From Raphanus sativus (taxonomy: Eukaryota; Streptophyta; Magnoliopsida; Brassicales; Brassicaceae), in assembly GCF_000801105.2 (NCBI RefSeq), contig NC_079515.1:16639407-16703406 (forward strand): 64,000 nt of DNA. The letters are read 5' to 3'. This document shows positions 31,267 to 42,126 of the stretch, piece after piece; position 1 is the stretch's first letter; each line of letters begins with the position of its first letter. The notes below the pieces were generated by a model. That model made no database searches, had not been told where the DNA came from, and was given only the letters and a program-made list of their open reading frames with translations. The position numbers and the translations under genes are program-made.

Positions 31267-34210
31267 CATCAAAATTCTATGATATGGATAAGAGTATATA
31301 TGAGTTTATAAATGAGAGTATAGTCACTCAGCCAAGGCATTATATACATCCGATAAAAGATCCATTGAGTTATAAAGATTTGAAAATGAATGGTTTCCGC
31401 ATTGAACCAATGGGCAAAGGAAACAAAGTTTCTTCAGATATATGAGAACAGAAAAATTGCCCAAGACCATAGAAAATGGTCGAGACTATACATGCATTCT
31501 CTACTGATCTAGACTATGCCAAGGATCAGTATGATAAAAGCACAAGGCCTAGATAACCAGATTGTTTGACCCACGAAATTAAACACTTTATGGTATGACC
31601 GGATTAGCCATCCTTGTCCAAACTTGATGCAAAGTTTAATATTACAAAGGCACAAAGAGTTGTTCCCATAGAATCTCACGTTGTGAAACATGTACACACG
31701 GGAAACTCATGAGGCTTAATTGTCCCAAGCATTACGAAATGGCAAAATGGTTTAGTGTCTTTATACATCACGAAATTATAGTATGGTCATGAGGGGGAGA
31801 GAGGATAAACCCATGATCAATACTATATGTTTGTGTACTATGGTCTAAAACCATGTTATAAAGGTTCGGCCGAAATAAGCTATTTCCCATAAAGGATCGG
31901 CTATGAAAAGTCTATAAGCTTGGAGACATTATGGATTTACATGTATAAAAGATAAGATGCATCAGGCCATATAAAGTGAGCATAGATATTCCCATCTAAG
32001 TATGATAAAGGGTCATGATCCAGACACCATTCTAAAAGATTATGTATAGACCACCACAAACATATGTGTCGTCTAGGATGGAACCTCATAAGAAGATGAG
32101 ATAAGATTGGGAATATATGTTGGATAAAGAATATGTATTTCTCCCACGAATTCAAAGAGACCATGAGCCAAACATGGGTGATCAGATTTTGGCCAAGGTA
32201 CACGAATTACATACAAGATGAATCCGGCTATCCAACATTAAAAGGAGAAAGCTATAAGTTGGTAAAGAGTAAATGTGATAAGAGAAATGGATTGGTATTA
32301 ACCATCTTTTTCTTGGCAAGATCCTCGGACCAGAGAATGTGATACTGGATGACCATACAAAGAAAGAAAATCATACAAAATGATAGCCAGACAGACCCGA
32401 AAGAAAGAATGACTAAGTCATATCAGCTTAGCACTACGAAATAAATGTCCTAGTAGAGACATAATCAAGTGGCTGTAGAGTCTATACAAGATAGACCAAT
32501 ATGTTCCATATATAAAGAAACCTCGGAAATGAAAAGAAAGGTGCATAGAAATGACATATCCGAGGTCATAAAGGAAACCAGACCAGAACATTGAGATAAG
32601 GCCGGACGGCTCTAAGGTACAGGTACCATACAATGCGACTTGGGACGCCAAGCTGCAAAGTATTCAGTGGTCCTGATAAAAAATGAAATCTCAACCGATT
32701 GTATCATGTCTGGAACGCGATGGAACAGCATATAAGGTGTCGACACATACACATACATAAGTGATAAAGATGCATAAGAGAAAGCATTTGAGCATAACAG
32801 ATATAAGCGAGGATCACGAACCCACGTGAGAGTACTCATAAAGAAAAGAAAGGGACGTGGGGTTATAAAGAAAAGAAAGATGGGCGTATGGCCATATATA
32901 TATAAGAGACGCTTTCTAACCAGTGAACAGATGAGTCTTGTGAGGAAAAGAAAATCGTGAGACGTAGAACATGAACATATAGACAAGAGGTCGTCCATGT
33001 TGCTACTCAAAAGCATTCAATGGAATGGCTTGATCACACAAGGATACTCACAGGGACTAAGGAACAAGTTATAAGGAGACATGCTCCTATGTGGTGGATG
33101 CTACTACCCAATATCAAAATTGATAAGATCTGGACATATAAGAAAGATGTAGTAGACATTGAATATATCACTGGATATAAAGGTAATATAGATACATAAA
33201 AGATGAGAAAAGAAGTTCTCATAAAACAGTGTCGTTCATGAGCTGTTCATAGACTGTAGTAAAAGTAGCTGCATGTAAGGCATATAATGCATATGTAAGA
33301 TAAGGCTAAGTGATACTTAGTAAATGGAGTTCTGTAAGAACGATCCATATCAGTCCATGCATATATTATGTAAGAAATTCCTTGTGTTCATACTTAAAGA
33401 AAGGATGATTAAGTTTGACTGATTCTTGGAAAGGCTATGATAAGAATACAATGATCTATAATGGAGATCATAGCCATGAAAGTGTATTTGGATCTATGAT
33501 CCAACATACCAAGAATAGAATGTGATATGGTCAGAAAATAAGAGAATGAATCCATCAGATTCATGACCAAAAGATCCATATCAACCAAGATCATGTTCGG
33601 CCTGGTTCGGCCTTAATCATCTCGGTCTTGTTCCAGCCCCGTTCCGGCTCGATCCCCTCGATCCTGTTCCGACTAAACCGGTTCCAATAACCACTATATT
33701 TCAAATCGTGCTATGGCTATGGACAAGGCATGTGTCCTTGGTCCAGGAAAGACTTTACATAAGTACTTTTAAGACTTATGCACATCCGACCAAAAGAAAT
33801 GTATTGATATGATTGGCGCCTTGATATGACAAGTCATACTAGGTCGGATAAGTTCTATGGATATATTCAGACCATAAGATATTTATACTAAAGCCATACA
33901 TGTCTCCTGCCATAAGTGCTACTGGCACTTTACTTAGATAAATTTGGTATGTCCGGACATGGGACAATGGGACAGGATCAATATCCTAAGTTACCTTCTA
34001 AGGAACTAAGTGTTTAAGATTGATTTATACTAACCAAGCCCAAAAGAAAGGATTGTTTGGTTTTGATAAATGTTACAGGTCTATACAAGGTCTCAAACAG
34101 GTTATACACGTTTGGAGAATGATGAAGAAGCACAAAATACTACAAGTTAAGTCATGTGATATGTTAGTCGACTTCTTCACCATGTCTACACCAAGTACAC
34201 GTCCATGAAG
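31267..34210 (+). pseudogene. Shredded Copia pol region
   Basis: There is no long frame. Scattered relics in the right order are a GAG-pre-integrase-like WYDRISHPCPNLMQ (about 31592-31630), an RT-like IQGLKQ (about 34083-34100), and an RNase H tail-like LQVKSCDMLVDFFTMS (about 34140-34190). Between them the sequence is crowded with indels and stops, so domains cannot be bounded. Confidence 0.6.
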
Positions 34211-34457
34211 TCTACCTATCCGTTTGGGACGTGACAACAGAAGGACCAGTTCAAGCGCCCATGAAGCTAAACCACAAGAGTGTCCATGCGCCAGACTTGA
34301 AGAATATTTACGGAAGTCCAAATCAGGGGGAGTAGTGTGTGTTGTACTTTTTTTCTTTCACCAAGGTTTTGTCCTACTGGGTTTTCCTGGTAAGTTTTTA
34401 ACGAGGCAACATTAAGCACACTACAAGCTCTAAATGGTTATGGCATCCAAGGAGGAG

Positions 34458-34654
34458 TGTTATGAATAATGTATTGTGGATGTCCATTAACCAGCCCGAC
34501 CCATCAAGAAAAGACAGTCGCCCCATTAGAATAGAGTTAGAGTCTATGCCCATTTATGGCCCATTATGTATTAGGTTCATTTGTCTTATGACGGTCTATA
34601 TAACTCCTATATAAAGAACACTTATGTTATGAAATAAACTATCCTTTTACAACA
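34458..34654 (+). repeat. 3' LTR of the old Copia element
   Basis: Pairs with 26635-26831. It is preceded by the purine tract AAGGAGGAG (34449-34457), a likely polypurine tract, and followed by the AAAAA target duplication. Confidence 0.85.
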
Positions 34655-35519
34655 AAAAAATACTTTTTCTTAATTTTTTTTTGAAAACTACACTTCTTAT
34701 ATCTGTAAAGATATTCTTATCCTGATTTGATTTCAAACTAACAAATTAAAACTAAATTTAAATTTAAGTTAATTAGTTTTAATTACGTTTTGAGATAAAC
34801 ATATATTTAAGATAGATACATGTTTATCATTTTAAATGACAAATAGATAAATTTTATAAAATGTTTTAAATTCTATATTTTTAAGAAAATATGAAATTTA
34901 TATAAACAGAGAACTTACACACTTAGCAAGCATAATTCATCCCTCATACGTAGCATGCAATCTTTCTAGCTTTCTATCTTAAGTAAATATCTTATAACTA
35001 ATTTTTTTTTATACTCTAATTTAGATTATGAAGAGTCTCCATTTTAATTTTTTTTCTATGATGCAACTTTTTATTGTTCATTGCTAGTCTTTCATAGTGA
35101 TTATTTTTTATTGGGTTAATTTAAAGTATAGGAGTTGATGACATCTGAAACTAGCTTTGATTTATTTAATTAAAAATAAAATAATCAGGAAAGATATTAG
35201 AGGGAAAAGACGATATGAAAAAATAGAGAACAAGGAAAAGCTCCCAAATAATCAAATAACAGAAATGCTTCATGTTTTTTTTTTAAAGTAAGAAATCTAT
35301 TAGTAAGTTATTATGTAAATATTAACAGTATTTTTTAAAAAAGAAAATAAATAAAATTTCAGATTGTATTGTTTAGTCAACTTACATAAATATAAACGTG
35401 AATTTATTAAAATATTAAATAAAGAAAGTTTTTTCAAACAAATCTCATGTAAGAATATTTTTCAAATTTTTTATAATTTAGAAAATATAAACCGCGTGCA
35501 GCACGGTCAATATCTCTAG
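34655..35519 (+). mobile_element. AT-rich block ending in a Helitron 3' terminus
   Basis: The imperfect hairpin CCGCGTGCAGCACGG (35493-35507) followed by TCAATATCTCTAG and then T looks like a Helitron 3' end. The 5' end was not found; the old Copia insertion may split the element. Confidence 0.4.
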
Positions 35520-35579
35520 TATTTTTAAATATCTAATAACGTGAGTGTGTGTGGCTGGTCTAAGTTAATTTGTTATTTC

Positions 35580-35805
35580 ATGTTTAAATATGGTTGGTGC
35601 ACACAATATAAGCGTCTATGTGGATAACTTGGTTTTTGTAGTTGTACACCTTTTGTAATGTCACATGGATAGTTTAAATTTTCTACTTTTTAGTGTCCAT
35701 AATGGTTGCTCAAAAAAAAAAAATGTTGGTAATGTACACAATATGTGTGTCCTTGTGGATATCCTTGTTCATACCTTTGTAATGTCCACATGGAGAGTTT
35801 TTAGA
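35580..35805. repeat. Imperfect tandem duplication of about 130 bp
   Basis: TTGGTGCACACAATATAAGC..GTGGATAACTTGG..CTTTTGTAATGTCACATGGA recurs as TTGGTAATGTACACAATATG..GTGGATATCCTTG..CTTTGTAATGTCCACATGGA. Confidence 0.55.
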
Positions 35806-35879
35806 GAAAGTCCAATAATAAATTCATTTTGTTCAGGTTTCATATCAGAGATGCCTCACTCTCTCAATTCGGACAAATT

Positions 35880-36242
35880 CTACAGAAACCTAAAGTTATA
35901 AAATCTGTTAACGTCCTTATTGTATTGTTCACACGATAAAGTTGAGCTGCAGTATACATGTATAATAATTAACAGTAAAATCCACTTTTCTTGAGCTGTA
36001 TGAAAAGAGAAATTCGTCCCAAGTAAAGCACCAATGTCCAGTTTATGTATCTCTCTTAGCTTATAGAGGTAACATGCTAGACACAATGTTCTTCCTTTCG
36101 TGGGAGTTGTTAGAGGAAGAGGAGCCATCACCACAGTTTCCTTTAGTTCAAAAATGATACCATGAATAGTTAGGACACTTGGGAGAGCCCAACAAATCCC
36201 AGGATGGTAAGTGAAGATGTATTTTGTTCCTGAGCAAATCAT
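35880..36242 (-). CDS. Unassigned 120-codon open frame
   Basis: It reads MICSGTKYIFTYHPGICWAL to a stop and is preceded on the minus strand by a TGCAG that could be a splice acceptor. No family recognised. It may be an exon of a relic gene or chance; there is no other coding signal around it. The region 36243-36714 to its right has nothing recognisable. Confidence 0.2.
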   Translation of the reverse strand: MICSGTKYIFTYHPGICWALPSVLTIHGIIFELKETVVMAPLPLTTPTKGRTLCLACYLYKLREIHKLDIGALLGTNFSFHTAQEKWILLLIIIHVYCSSTLSCEQYNKDVNRFYNFRFL

Positions 36243-36714
36243 TTGGTTTCTGCATACACATGAATAAGACCATTAATCATCAACCAGTTACCAAGTGACA
36301 AAATCTTAACAATTCTAGAAAAACAAAACCAAATACAAACTTTAGCAACGCATCAGCTACAATAACAACATATGTAGTCCTGTAACTAACTTCTCACCAA
36401 ATTCCTATAATCTAAGTTTCAGAACCACACACTCATCTAACATGTCACAGATTTTAACAGAGCCAGAGAAAGCAAATTCTTCTGATCCAGAAAGTGTTGT
36501 TCTTGAAAATTCTGAGAAAAAGACTTGTTGCTACTTTAGTACTCTTGGGTGAGAACACGAGGAGAGAAGATTCAATCAAATCTCAACACTGCATCCTAAC
36601 ACAGATTTGAATGAGTCTGCAATTATTGTAACAATAATACTTTATTGGTATCATCAGCATGAGAGTCGTGAACAAATTTCTCTTGCAGGTTCTCACCAAC
36701 ATTCTCCATCATAT

Positions 36715-36751
36715 GTAATGCGGAAAAAGAGAGAAGGAGGTTGGATATTTA
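36715..36751 (-). repeat. Left piece of an LTR-like repeat split by the younger Copia
   Basis: TAATGCGGAAAAAGAGAGAA GGAGGTTGGATATTTATA matches 43660-43700 (GGAATGGAAAAAAAGAGAAA GAGGCTGAATATTTATA). The match continues after the Copia insertion at 41214. Confidence 0.6.
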
Positions 36752-36884
36752 TATACGATATTAGGTTTGAATAGATACTTTATTCATAGAAGTACAGAGT
36801 ATTTATACAAGTAGACTCTAGGGTATATACTGTATTCTAATCTATTTACAAGATAGTCCTTTGGTATAACTATATTACTCCATA
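36752..36884 (-). repeat. 3' LTR of the younger Copia (full length, 133 bp)
   Basis: It contains, on the minus strand, a TATA box (TGTATAAATAC, about 36808-36818) and an AATAAA signal (about 36785-36790). Confidence 0.85.
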
Positions 36885-36897
36885 CGCCCCCTCAAGA
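36885..36897 (-). promoter_or_regulatory. Polypurine tract
   Basis: TTGAGGGGGCG on the minus strand directly abuts the 3' LTR. Confidence 0.75.
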
Positions 36898-36985
36898 TGG
36901 AGGAACCGTAGTGACACCAATCTTGTTGCACAGGTTCTGAAACGGTAGTCGCGGAAGTGGTTTTGTGAGTCCATCAGCCAATTGA

Positions 36986-39900
36986 TCATACGTGGAGACA
37001 TGAGTTACTCACAGCATTCCATTCTGAATTTGACCTCTGACAAAAGTCAATGGCAATGTGTTTCATCTTGGAGTGGAAGACTGGGTTTTGGCAAAGATAC
37101 GTCGCGCCGATGTTATCACAATAGATGGTGGGAGAAGTTGGGAGCCTGACGCCAAGTTCTGTGAGAAGGGAACAGATCCATCGTAGTTCTGCGGATGTGT
37201 TCGCAACTCCTCTGTATTCTGCCTCTGTGGAGGACCTCGCGACACCTCGCTGTTTTCGTGATGCCCAAGAAATAGGATTAGAGCCAAGGTAGATGATGAA
37301 GCCGTTCGTGGAGACATAGTCGTCTGAGTCACCGGCCCAATCTGCATCCGAGAACGCATGGAGAGGTGCTGTTGTTTGTTTCCGAAGAAGGATTCCATGA
37401 CTCAAGGTACCTGAGAGGTAGCGAAGCAGTCGTTTTACAGCGAGCCAATGCGTCGAGGTAGGGAGATGCATGAACTGAGAGAGCCTGTTCACTGCATACG
37501 CGATGTCTGGTCGTGTGAGAGACAGGTACTGGAGGCTGCCAACTACTTGCCTGTACTCGCGAGGGTCAGAGAGGGGAGTGCCTGATTTCAATGTCAACTT
37601 CGGAGAAGAGGCCATAGGTGTGGAGACCGGTTTTGAGTGGAGCATATTTGTTTTGGTGAGTAGGTCAATGACATACTTTCTCTGCATTAGATGCAACCCA
37701 GCTCGTGTTCTGATGGCTTCTATGCCTAGGAAGTAGCTTAGGTTCCCCATATCCTTGATAGAGAACTTTCTTGCCAGCGTCTCAATCACACTCTGAACAA
37801 GCTGCGTCGAAGTTCCTGTAATCAAGATATCATCAACATATACAAGTACAGAGACGAAGTCTTTTCCTTGCTTTAGAATGAACAAGGAGGTATCGGAGAG
37901 AGAGTTATAAAACCCATTGCCGACTAGGAACTTCTGTAACTCAGAGTACCACGCTCTTGGTGCTTGTTTGAGTCCGTAGAGAGCTTTGCGGAGACGACAC
38001 ACTTTCGTTGGATTGTCTTTGTCAACGAACTCCGGCGGCTGGCATATGAACACTTCTTCTTTAAGATGCCCTTGGAGAAATGCGGTATTGACATCAATTT
38101 GCCGTATCGGCCAGGAGTTGTTGACTGCTAATCCAAGAACAATTCTGATGGTCGTTGGTTTGATAACCGGGCTGAAGGTATCTGTGTAGTCAATGCCTGG
38201 TTGTTGATGATAACCTTTTGCGACGAGACGGGCTTTGTATCGATCAATCTCTCCATTGGGGTGATATTTGATCGTGAAGATCCAGTGACATCCAACGACA
38301 TTCATTCCTTGACACACTGCCTCCAAGTCCCAAGTGTGATTTTGTATATGTGAGTTGAACTCTGCAAGCATCGCTGCACGCCACTTTGGATGTTTCATCG
38401 CTTGCTGCCAGGTTGTAGGTATCCAGTGGGGATCCTCTTGAAGGTTAACATGGAGGTTGTAGCGTGTAGTAGTCTTGATGATGTTGTTCCTTGACCTCGT
38501 CGTCATCGAGTGTCGTGGTGGTGGTGGTGCCATTGGAGCTGTAGGAGACGGCACTGGCACTGTCTCTGTGTTTACCACTGGTGTCTCTGTTTCTGAGTTT
38601 TCCCTTGCTGTGTTGTTCGATTGTGCAGTGTCTGTTGTAGCCACGGACGGAGTCACTTGAGGCGAAGTTGCAGAGCTCGGAGGTGAGCTCTCCATGGTCG
38701 GCGCTGGTGACTGTACGAGTGGTGGTGTCGGGTAAATGGTAGTGTGAGGTTGGTAAGGGTGAGTTTGGGTTGGTATCTCGGGTTCAGGAGTAGCAGGAGG
38801 GTTCTTGAGACGATGATATGGGAACTCCGTTTCGTTGAACCTTACATGTCGAGACGTGTATACTCGATCAGTAGTAGGGTCTAAGCACAAGTATGCACTT
38901 TGAGACAGAGAGTATCCCACAAAAACACAAGGAGTAGATCGGTGTTCTAGCTTATTAGGAGCATATGGTCGGAGCCATGGGTAGCAAAGGCTTCCAAAGG
39001 TTCGAAGTTTGCCATAGTTTGGGGCGGTATGGAAGAGTTTTTGAAAGGGAGACTGATTAGCTAGAGTAGGGGTAGTGAGGCGATTTATCAAGAACACAGC
39101 TGTGGCAAATGCTTCTGGCCAGAATGTAAGGGGCATTTTTGCAGTTGACAAAAGTGACAGACCAGTTTCTACAATGTGTCTGTGCTTCCTCTTGGATAGG
39201 CCATTGTGTTCGGGTGTGTGGGGTGGGGTTGTTAGGTGAGAGATGCCGTTGGTTGCTAGGTAAGATCGCATGACCATGTATTCCCCTCCGTTATCAGAAT
39301 ATAGATGTTGAATCTTTGTTTGGAATCGGGTCTCCACTAAAGGTTTGAACTGAAGAAAAATTTCTTTAACTTGGGATTTGGCAGTAAGTGGGAAAAGCCA
39401 AGTATATCGAGTAAAGTGGTCAACAAACACAAGATAGTATTTTTGGCTTTTGTTTGAAGGGACTGGCGATTGCCAAACATCCGAGAATAAATATTGGAGA
39501 AGTTGAGAAAATTTGATTGAACTTTGGTGAAAAGGAAGTTTATGAGTTTTATTCAAAAGGCAATCATTGCAAGGAGAAGAACAAGAAGTAGTGTTTAAGC
39601 AAGGTAAAGCAAACTTTGAAACAACAAATTTGAGAATAGATATGGAGGGGTGGCCAAGCCGTTTATGCCATCGGTCCATGGAGGCTTTCGTATCAGGATA
39701 GGTTGCATAGGCTGATGGGGTTAGGTTAGGCTTGGGCCACTCATACAGATCACCCTTCGTTTGACCGTGAAGTAGCCGCGCCCCCGAGCTGAGATCCTTC
39801 ATCTGAAAGTGAGCAGGAAAGAATTCAACAGAAACTTGATTAGCATTGCAGAGCCGATACACAGAGATTAAGTTCTTGTTAACATGTGGAACACACAACA

Positions 39901-41089
39901 CATTATCGAGTTTAAGAGCTTTATGTGAAGTAGGGAAAGTCATTGAACCAGTGTGGGAGATGGACATGGTGGAGCCATCGGCAATAGCAACCTCTTCACC
40001 CCCATGGTATGGTTGGTGAAGTGCGAGATTGTTGAGGTCTGAAGTCAGATGGTGCGTCGCTCCACTGTCAAGAAGCCACGGGTTCGGGTTGTACTGCGGA
40101 GCTCCAACAAAGTTCGCTCGTGGTTGCCATGGCTGAGCAGAGTTCTGGTGTCCACCCGACATTTGAAGCTGAGTGCAGCGCCTTGCACTGTGTCCGAAGA
40201 CTCCACAGATTTGGCATTTTCCTTGATAACCTCTCGGAGTCGGCTGCTGTGTGTTTTGATGTGTAGGCGCACTGAACTGTTGTTGTTGCTGCCAAGTTTG
40301 GTTTCCACGATATCCACCACGACGCGAGTTGTTGGACCTGTTGCCATTTCCTCTGTAATTAGTGTAGTTGGCTGTTACAGGTGCAGGTGAAGGTGGAGCC
40401 GCCACCGCAGTTTGAAGTTTAACCTCCTGATTGATGAGCTTCTCGTGGAGCTCTGCTAGCGATGGGGCTGTGTCCCTGCTTTCCACTTGATCAACCATTG
40501 TTTTGTATTCTTCTGGAAGTCCCCCTAGGATCTTTTCAATCTGATCCTCAAGATCCAATGGTTTCCCGAGGATAGCAAGTTGGTCAAATCGAGTGGTGAA
40601 GCCTTGGAAGTACTCGTTGATGGATTTGCTTCCCTTCGTCCAGCTATCGATTTGTTGCCTAATCTGCTTGACGTGTCCTCTTGTCGGCTTCGCGTACGTT
40701 GCATTGAGTATTGTCCAGATTTCTGCAGAGGTGTTTGTGGTTGAGAGGATTGGTTGGATCGATGGAGTGATAGCACCGAGAAGGCCGCTGTAGACAAGCT
40801 TGTCTTGGCGCTTCCAAAGGGTAAAGGCAGGATTCAGAACGACACCTGCATCAGTGGTGATCGTAGCCGGAGGAATCACAGAGGTGCTATCGAGGAAGCC
40901 AGCTAAATCATATGCATCAAGAAGAGCATTCACCTGTCGGTTCCACATGAGGAAGTTGGTTGATGTGAGCTTCGTCACATTCGTCATATTGACGTTCAGA
41001 AGGGTGGGCGTGGCTGAGACCGTGATTGTCTCGCTGAGAGTCGCCGGAGTTTGGGAATTTTCTGACATTGTTGTCGAGCTTGAGTACAC
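36986..41089 (-). CDS. Copia gag-pol polyprotein, 1367 codons, with inactivating changes
   Basis: One open frame carries all Copia domains in order: gag (about 30-230); CCHC knuckle CQICGVFGHSARRC (292-305); protease DSGATHH (341-347); integrase zinc region (H475..C510) and core with D537 and D599 (SDNGGEY); a Pro/Ser/Thr-rich linker (about 760-860); reverse transcriptase with D999 and YVDD (1084-1087); and RNase H with D1248, E1289 and D1324. The third integrase acidic residue, expected 34 residues after D599, is K633 (LSKRKHRHIVE), a Glu-to-Lys change. After F1349 a five-base loss changes the frame, and the normal C-terminal tail persists out of frame to about 36900 with an internal TGA. 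The start at 41089 gives MYSSSTTMSE; the in-frame M8 is an alternative. It looks recently intact but is probably unable to integrate. Confidence 0.9.
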   Translation of the reverse strand: MYSSSTTMSENSQTPATLSETITVSATPTLLNVNMTNVTKLTSTNFLMWNRQVNALLDAYDLAGFLDSTSVIPPATITTDAGVVLNPAFTLWKRQDKLVYSGLLGAITPSIQPILSTTNTSAEIWTILNATYAKPTRGHVKQIRQQIDSWTKGSKSINEYFQGFTTRFDQLAILGKPLDLEDQIEKILGGLPEEYKTMVDQVESRDTAPSLAELHEKLINQEVKLQTAVAAPPSPAPVTANYTNYRGNGNRSNNSRRGGYRGNQTWQQQQQFSAPTHQNTQQPTPRGYQGKCQICGVFGHSARRCTQLQMSGGHQNSAQPWQPRANFVGAPQYNPNPWLLDSGATHHLTSDLNNLALHQPYHGGEEVAIADGSTMSISHTGSMTFPTSHKALKLDNVLCVPHVNKNLISVYRLCNANQVSVEFFPAHFQMKDLSSGARLLHGQTKGDLYEWPKPNLTPSAYATYPDTKASMDRWHKRLGHPSISILKFVVSKFALPCLNTTSCSSPCNDCLLNKTHKLPFHQSSIKFSQLLQYLFSDVWQSPVPSNKSQKYYLVFVDHFTRYTWLFPLTAKSQVKEIFLQFKPLVETRFQTKIQHLYSDNGGEYMVMRSYLATNGISHLTTPPHTPEHNGLSKRKHRHIVETGLSLLSTAKMPLTFWPEAFATAVFLINRLTTPTLANQSPFQKLFHTAPNYGKLRTFGSLCYPWLRPYAPNKLEHRSTPCVFVGYSLSQSAYLCLDPTTDRVYTSRHVRFNETEFPYHRLKNPPATPEPEIPTQTHPYQPHTTIYPTPPLVQSPAPTMESSPPSSATSPQVTPSVATTDTAQSNNTARENSETETPVVNTETVPVPSPTAPMAPPPPRHSMTTRSRNNIIKTTTRYNLHVNLQEDPHWIPTTWQQAMKHPKWRAAMLAEFNSHIQNHTWDLEAVCQGMNVVGCHWIFTIKYHPNGEIDRYKARLVAKGYHQQPGIDYTDTFSPVIKPTTIRIVLGLAVNNSWPIRQIDVNTAFLQGHLKEEVFICQPPEFVDKDNPTKVCRLRKALYGLKQAPRAWYSELQKFLVGNGFYNSLSDTSLFILKQGKDFVSVLVYVDDILITGTSTQLVQSVIETLARKFSIKDMGNLSYFLGIEAIRTRAGLHLMQRKYVIDLLTKTNMLHSKPVSTPMASSPKLTLKSGTPLSDPREYRQVVGSLQYLSLTRPDIAYAVNRLSQFMHLPTSTHWLAVKRLLRYLSGTLSHGILLRKQTTAPLHAFSDADWAGDSDDYVSTNGFIIYLGSNPISWASRKQRGVARSSTEAEYRGVANTSAELRWICSLLTELGVRLPTSPTIYCDNIGATYLCQNPVFHSKMKHIAIDFCQRSNSEWNAVSNSCLHV

Positions 41090-41144
41090 AACGAAGAAGA
41101 AGAGAAAATTTTAAAAATTTTGGGGATGGCGGCTTATTAGAGCT

Positions 41145-41156
41145 GCTCTGATACCA
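41145..41156 (-). promoter_or_regulatory. Primer-binding site, initiator tRNA-Met type
   Basis: TGGTATCAGAGC on the minus strand, immediately inside the 5' LTR. This is the standard plant Copia primer site. Confidence 0.9.
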
Positions 41157-41213
41157 TATACGATATTAGGTTTGAATAGATACTGTCTTTTGGTATAACT
41201 ATATTACTCCATA
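41157..41213 (-). repeat. 5' LTR of the younger Copia, internally deleted (57 bp)
   Basis: Compared with the 133-bp partner it lacks 76 bases, including the TATA box and AATAAA signal. Both termini and the flanking target duplication are kept, so the loss happened after insertion. Confidence 0.85.
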
Positions 41214-41310
41214 ATTTATAAGGAAATGGAAGGGAACCCTAGATTTTTTTTCTAATGGGCCGTAGAAAAACACATTGACCTTAAGAAAATTTTTGGCCTG
41301 GAATATTATA
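41214..41310 (-). repeat. Right piece of the LTR-like repeat split by the younger Copia
   Basis: AGGGAACCCTAGA, CGTAGA, AAGCACA-like and GAAAATTTTTGGCCTGG words match 43700-43792 in order, ending GAATATTATA where the partner ends GAATGTTACA. Confidence 0.6.
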
Positions 41311-41688
41311 ATTCTCCTCTGTTAATTGGAATTCGTCCCTGAATTCCAAGCCCAGACTTCCCAGCTTAACATCAATTATAGAAATGGACTCACACAATCA
41401 CATATCAATCAAGGGAGGCACACAAGGCGAGAAATAATTTTACTCAAAAAACTCTTTTAGAAAACCAACGAATGAATTAAGCTCGGAAAAAATCCTGCAA
41501 GTAAATAGATCTTAACAAAACCGGTAACAGAAGTATAAATATAGTGTGTGGTTTTAAAATCATTTCACAACTTTTTAGATGTTATAACTTTAACGGATAT
41601 TTTCTAAACAAGATTTTGAAAATGTCAGAAATGCCGATCCCTTAGGATAGTACTAAGAGGGATCTTAGTCCCCCACTCTAATACCAAT
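41311..41688 (-). other. Short interior between two LTR-like copies
   Basis: Non-coding. Its right end reads, on the minus strand, TTGGTATTAGAGTGGGGG (41670-41687), resembling a primer-binding site next to the LTR at 41689. This suggests a non-autonomous LTR element whose interior is under 400 bases. Confidence 0.4.
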
Positions 41689-42126
41689 TGTAACGGCCCA
41701 CTCCACCAGCGTCCAATCAGAGTTACAAAGCTGGTGTTATGGACACATGTCTAATCATTATTAGATAACCCTACGTGTCCTGTTACCGGTCCCAAAAGTC
41801 GACAAACGCACTCCTTCTGTGAAATACTATCCCAACCGTATCCACACACTTCTACTTAAAGTCCTGCACACATGGAAATGTAAAGGTAAGGATAATAAAT
41901 TGGATTACTCAATGAAGTGACTCTAGACCAGCCTGCCCGCATGACACTCTAAACTACTCGATGCAAGAACTAAGGCTGACTAGCCACTATAATCAAACTA
42001 TGCAACATATCATTTCTAACATCTATGCATCTCTATCAACCTAGCGATCAATCAACACAATGAACTCATTCATTGCTACACGTAACTCAATAGACTTGAC
42101 CGACTCAACATACAAAAACCGACTCA

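Larger units (their letters stand above)
26635..34654 (+). mobile_element. Old Ty1/Copia retrotransposon, 8.0 kb, decayed
   Basis: Two 197-bp direct LTRs (26635-26831, 34458-34654) start TGTTATGAA and end AACA, flanked by AAAAA on both sides. I count about 17 mismatches between the LTRs, most of them C/T or G/A changes, so it is not recent. gag is recognisable, pol is shredded, and the long leader has gained a Helitron and other insertions. Confidence 0.85.
36752..41213 (-). mobile_element. Younger Ty1/Copia element with non-canonical TA..TA LTR ends
   Basis: LTRs at 36752-36884 and 41157-41213 share TATACGATATTAGG and TTACTCCATA ends. On the element's own strand they begin TATGGAG and end TCGTATA, so the ends are TA..TA rather than TG..CA. 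ATTTA flanks both sides (36747-36751, 41214-41218). A 12-base tRNA-Met primer site and a polypurine tract are in place. One long gag-pol frame runs between. The 5' LTR has lost 76 bases. Confidence 0.9.

Noticed and set aside
31509..33594. Minus-strand hydrophobic frames across the old Copia pol
   Set aside because: Composition artefacts of decayed plus-strand pol; no family resemblance or start context.
40045..40797. Several 60-113 residue frames over the Copia gag
   Set aside because: Shadows of the 1367-codon frame, with no own domain.
41145..41156. tRNA fragment
   Set aside because: It is the primer-binding site complementary to initiator tRNA, set right against the LTR; no cloverleaf is present.
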